A program made the position numbers and the translations under genes. From contig SSHD01000008.1 of NCBI GenBank assembly GCA_008017255.1, forward strand, positions 1-6,004: 6,004 nucleotides of DNA. The letters run 5' to 3'. The stretch is from Acinetobacter sp. GTDB lineage: Bacteria; Pseudomonadota; Gammaproteobacteria; Pseudomonadales; Moraxellaceae. The notes beneath the pieces were generated by a model. It did not search any database, was not told the origin of the DNA, and saw nothing but the letters and a program-made list of their open reading frames with translations. Each line of letters starts with the position of its first letter. Positions within the stretch are counted from its first letter, which is position 1. Positions 5,674-6,004 of this stretch are shown one piece after another.

Positions 5674-5697
5674 CACACAGAGTGCTGTGTCAACAAA
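5668..5697 (+). repeat. 30-base near-perfect dyad before the transporter ribosome-binding site
   Basis: TTTGTT-C-ACACAG (5668-5680) pairs with CTGTGT-C-AACAAA (5685-5697), twelve pairs with one C/C mismatch around loop AGTG. It shares TTTGTT with the putative terminator, so it may be a third competing fold. It ends 18 bases before GGGAG. No U-tract follows it on either strand, so it is not a standard terminator. It could instead be a DNA operator dyad. No known operator consensus was recognised. Confidence 0.5.
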
Positions 5698-5715
5698 GCA
5701 ATATACGTTCAGTAT

Positions 5716-5720
5716 GGGAG
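5716..5720 (+). promoter_or_regulatory. Ribosome-binding site of the nitrate transporter gene
   Basis: GGGAG lies six bases before the ATG at 5727 and fixes that start. Another ATG at 5714 is out of frame and overlaps this site. Confidence 0.75.
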
Positions 5721-5726
5721 ATCGCA

Positions 5727-6004
5727 ATGTCTTTAGATTTATCGGCAAAAAAATCCACATCAATAAAGTTGTTTAACTTTTCTGCACCAGCGATGCGGGC
5801 ATTCCATATGAGTTGGCTTGCTTTCTTCGTTTGTTTTTTTGCTTGGTTTGCATGTGCACCTTTAATGCCAGTCATTGCAGGTGAATTTCATCTGACTAAA
5901 GATCAAATCGCAAATATCAATATTGCTGCAGTCGCAATCACCATTTTAGTTCGTTTAATTGTTGGCCCTTTATGTGACAAGTACGGACCACGTAAAACAT
6001 ATAC
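5727..6004 (+). CDS. nasA: NarK/NasA-type nitrate/nitrite MFS transporter, N-terminal 92 residues (3' end beyond window)
   Basis: The frame is open from the ATG at 5727 to the window edge, giving 92 whole codons. A 24-residue cytoplasmic N-terminus is followed by transmembrane helix 1 (AFHMSWLAFFVCFFAWFACAPLM, about 25-47), in the FHxSWxxFFxxFxxWF style of nitrate porters. Helix 2 (about 61-82) carries Arg76, at the place of the conserved nitrate-binding arginine of the NarK/NrtP family. The MFS motif A follows as GPLCDKYGPRK (80-90). It would import nitrate for assimilation, or exchange nitrate and nitrite. nasTS next door and the sigma-54 leader favour the assimilatory role, so I use nasA; narK would be the alternative name. 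Reductase genes are expected further right but are not in the window. Confidence 0.9.
   Translation, partial: MSLDLSAKKSTSIKLFNFSAPAMRAFHMSWLAFFVCFFAWFACAPLMPVIAGEFHLTKDQIANINIAAVAITILVRLIVGPLCDKYGPRKTY

Larger units (their letters stand above)
5224..5726. other. Divergent control region between nasT and the nitrate transporter gene
   Basis: This 503-bp stretch has no credible gene. From left to right it holds the nasT leader with a dyad (5244-5262), a leftward sigma-54 promoter (5277-5293), GCAC repeats (5361-5462), a very A+T-rich stretch (about 5510-5605), a rightward sigma-54 promoter (5585-5600), the hairpin-rich transporter leader and its ribosome-binding site. The A+T-rich stretch lies between the putative enhancer and the rightward promoter, where IHF often bends DNA. 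Only a poor IHF-like match (CAATGGTTTAAAT, 5548-5560) is seen there. Confidence 0.75.

Noticed and set aside
5668..5697. CRP/FNR-type operator at the transporter leader dyad
   Set aside because: The half-sites read CACA...TGTG in the opposite order to TGTGA-N6-TCACA, and the site lies downstream of the predicted transcription start.
5690..5875. Leftward 61-codon frame over the transporter start
   Set aside because: It is antisense to the nitrate transporter N-terminus and ribosome-binding site.

Overview
The window reads as a chromosomal segment of a gammaproteobacterium, most likely Acinetobacter or a close relative. The reasons are an A+T-rich sequence with very A+T-rich intergenic DNA, the aroQ-accB-accC order, a type II dehydroquinase, and a nasT-nasS pair divergent from a nitrate-type MFS transporter. 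The genus call is inference from protein style and composition, not from a database match.

Left part (1-1060). The first 110 codons of an amidase-signature enzyme run leftwards off the window. A divergent A+T-rich spacer with a perfect DnaA-box 9-mer and an extended -10 promoter separates it from a small, probably periplasmic protein of unknown function with four cysteines. A strong two-way intrinsic terminator separates that gene from accC, which converges on it.

Middle (1061-3615). A leftward housekeeping operon, aroQ-accB-accC, encodes type II 3-dehydroquinase (shikimate pathway) and the biotin carrier and biotin carboxylase subunits of acetyl-CoA carboxylase (fatty acid synthesis). All catalytic residues checked are present.

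Right part (3616-6004). This is a nitrate-assimilation control locus. Leftward nasT-nasS encode an ANTAR-type RNA-binding antiterminator and its cytoplasmic nitrate-sensing partner. Rightward is the start of a NarK/NasA-type nitrate transporter, cut by the window end. The 503-bp divergent control region is the most informative stretch. It holds two sigma-54 (-24/-12) promoters, one facing each way, both with exact GG-N10-GC spacing. Between them lie GCAC-centred repeats that could be a shared NtrC-type enhancer. The transporter leader starts, at the predicted transcription start, with two small hairpins whose six-base loops (AAAGAT, AACGAT) fit the ANTAR-target pattern A-N-N-G-N-N. The second hairpin overlaps a terminator-like hairpin followed by TTTGTT. 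Read together, nitrogen limitation would switch on transcription through sigma-54, and nitrate would free NasT from NasS to let transcription run through the leader into the transporter. The classes of mechanism are known (Klebsiella nasF/NasR, Azotobacter NasST). Their combination in this arrangement, and the extra 30-base dyad beside the ribosome-binding site, are inferred from the sequence.
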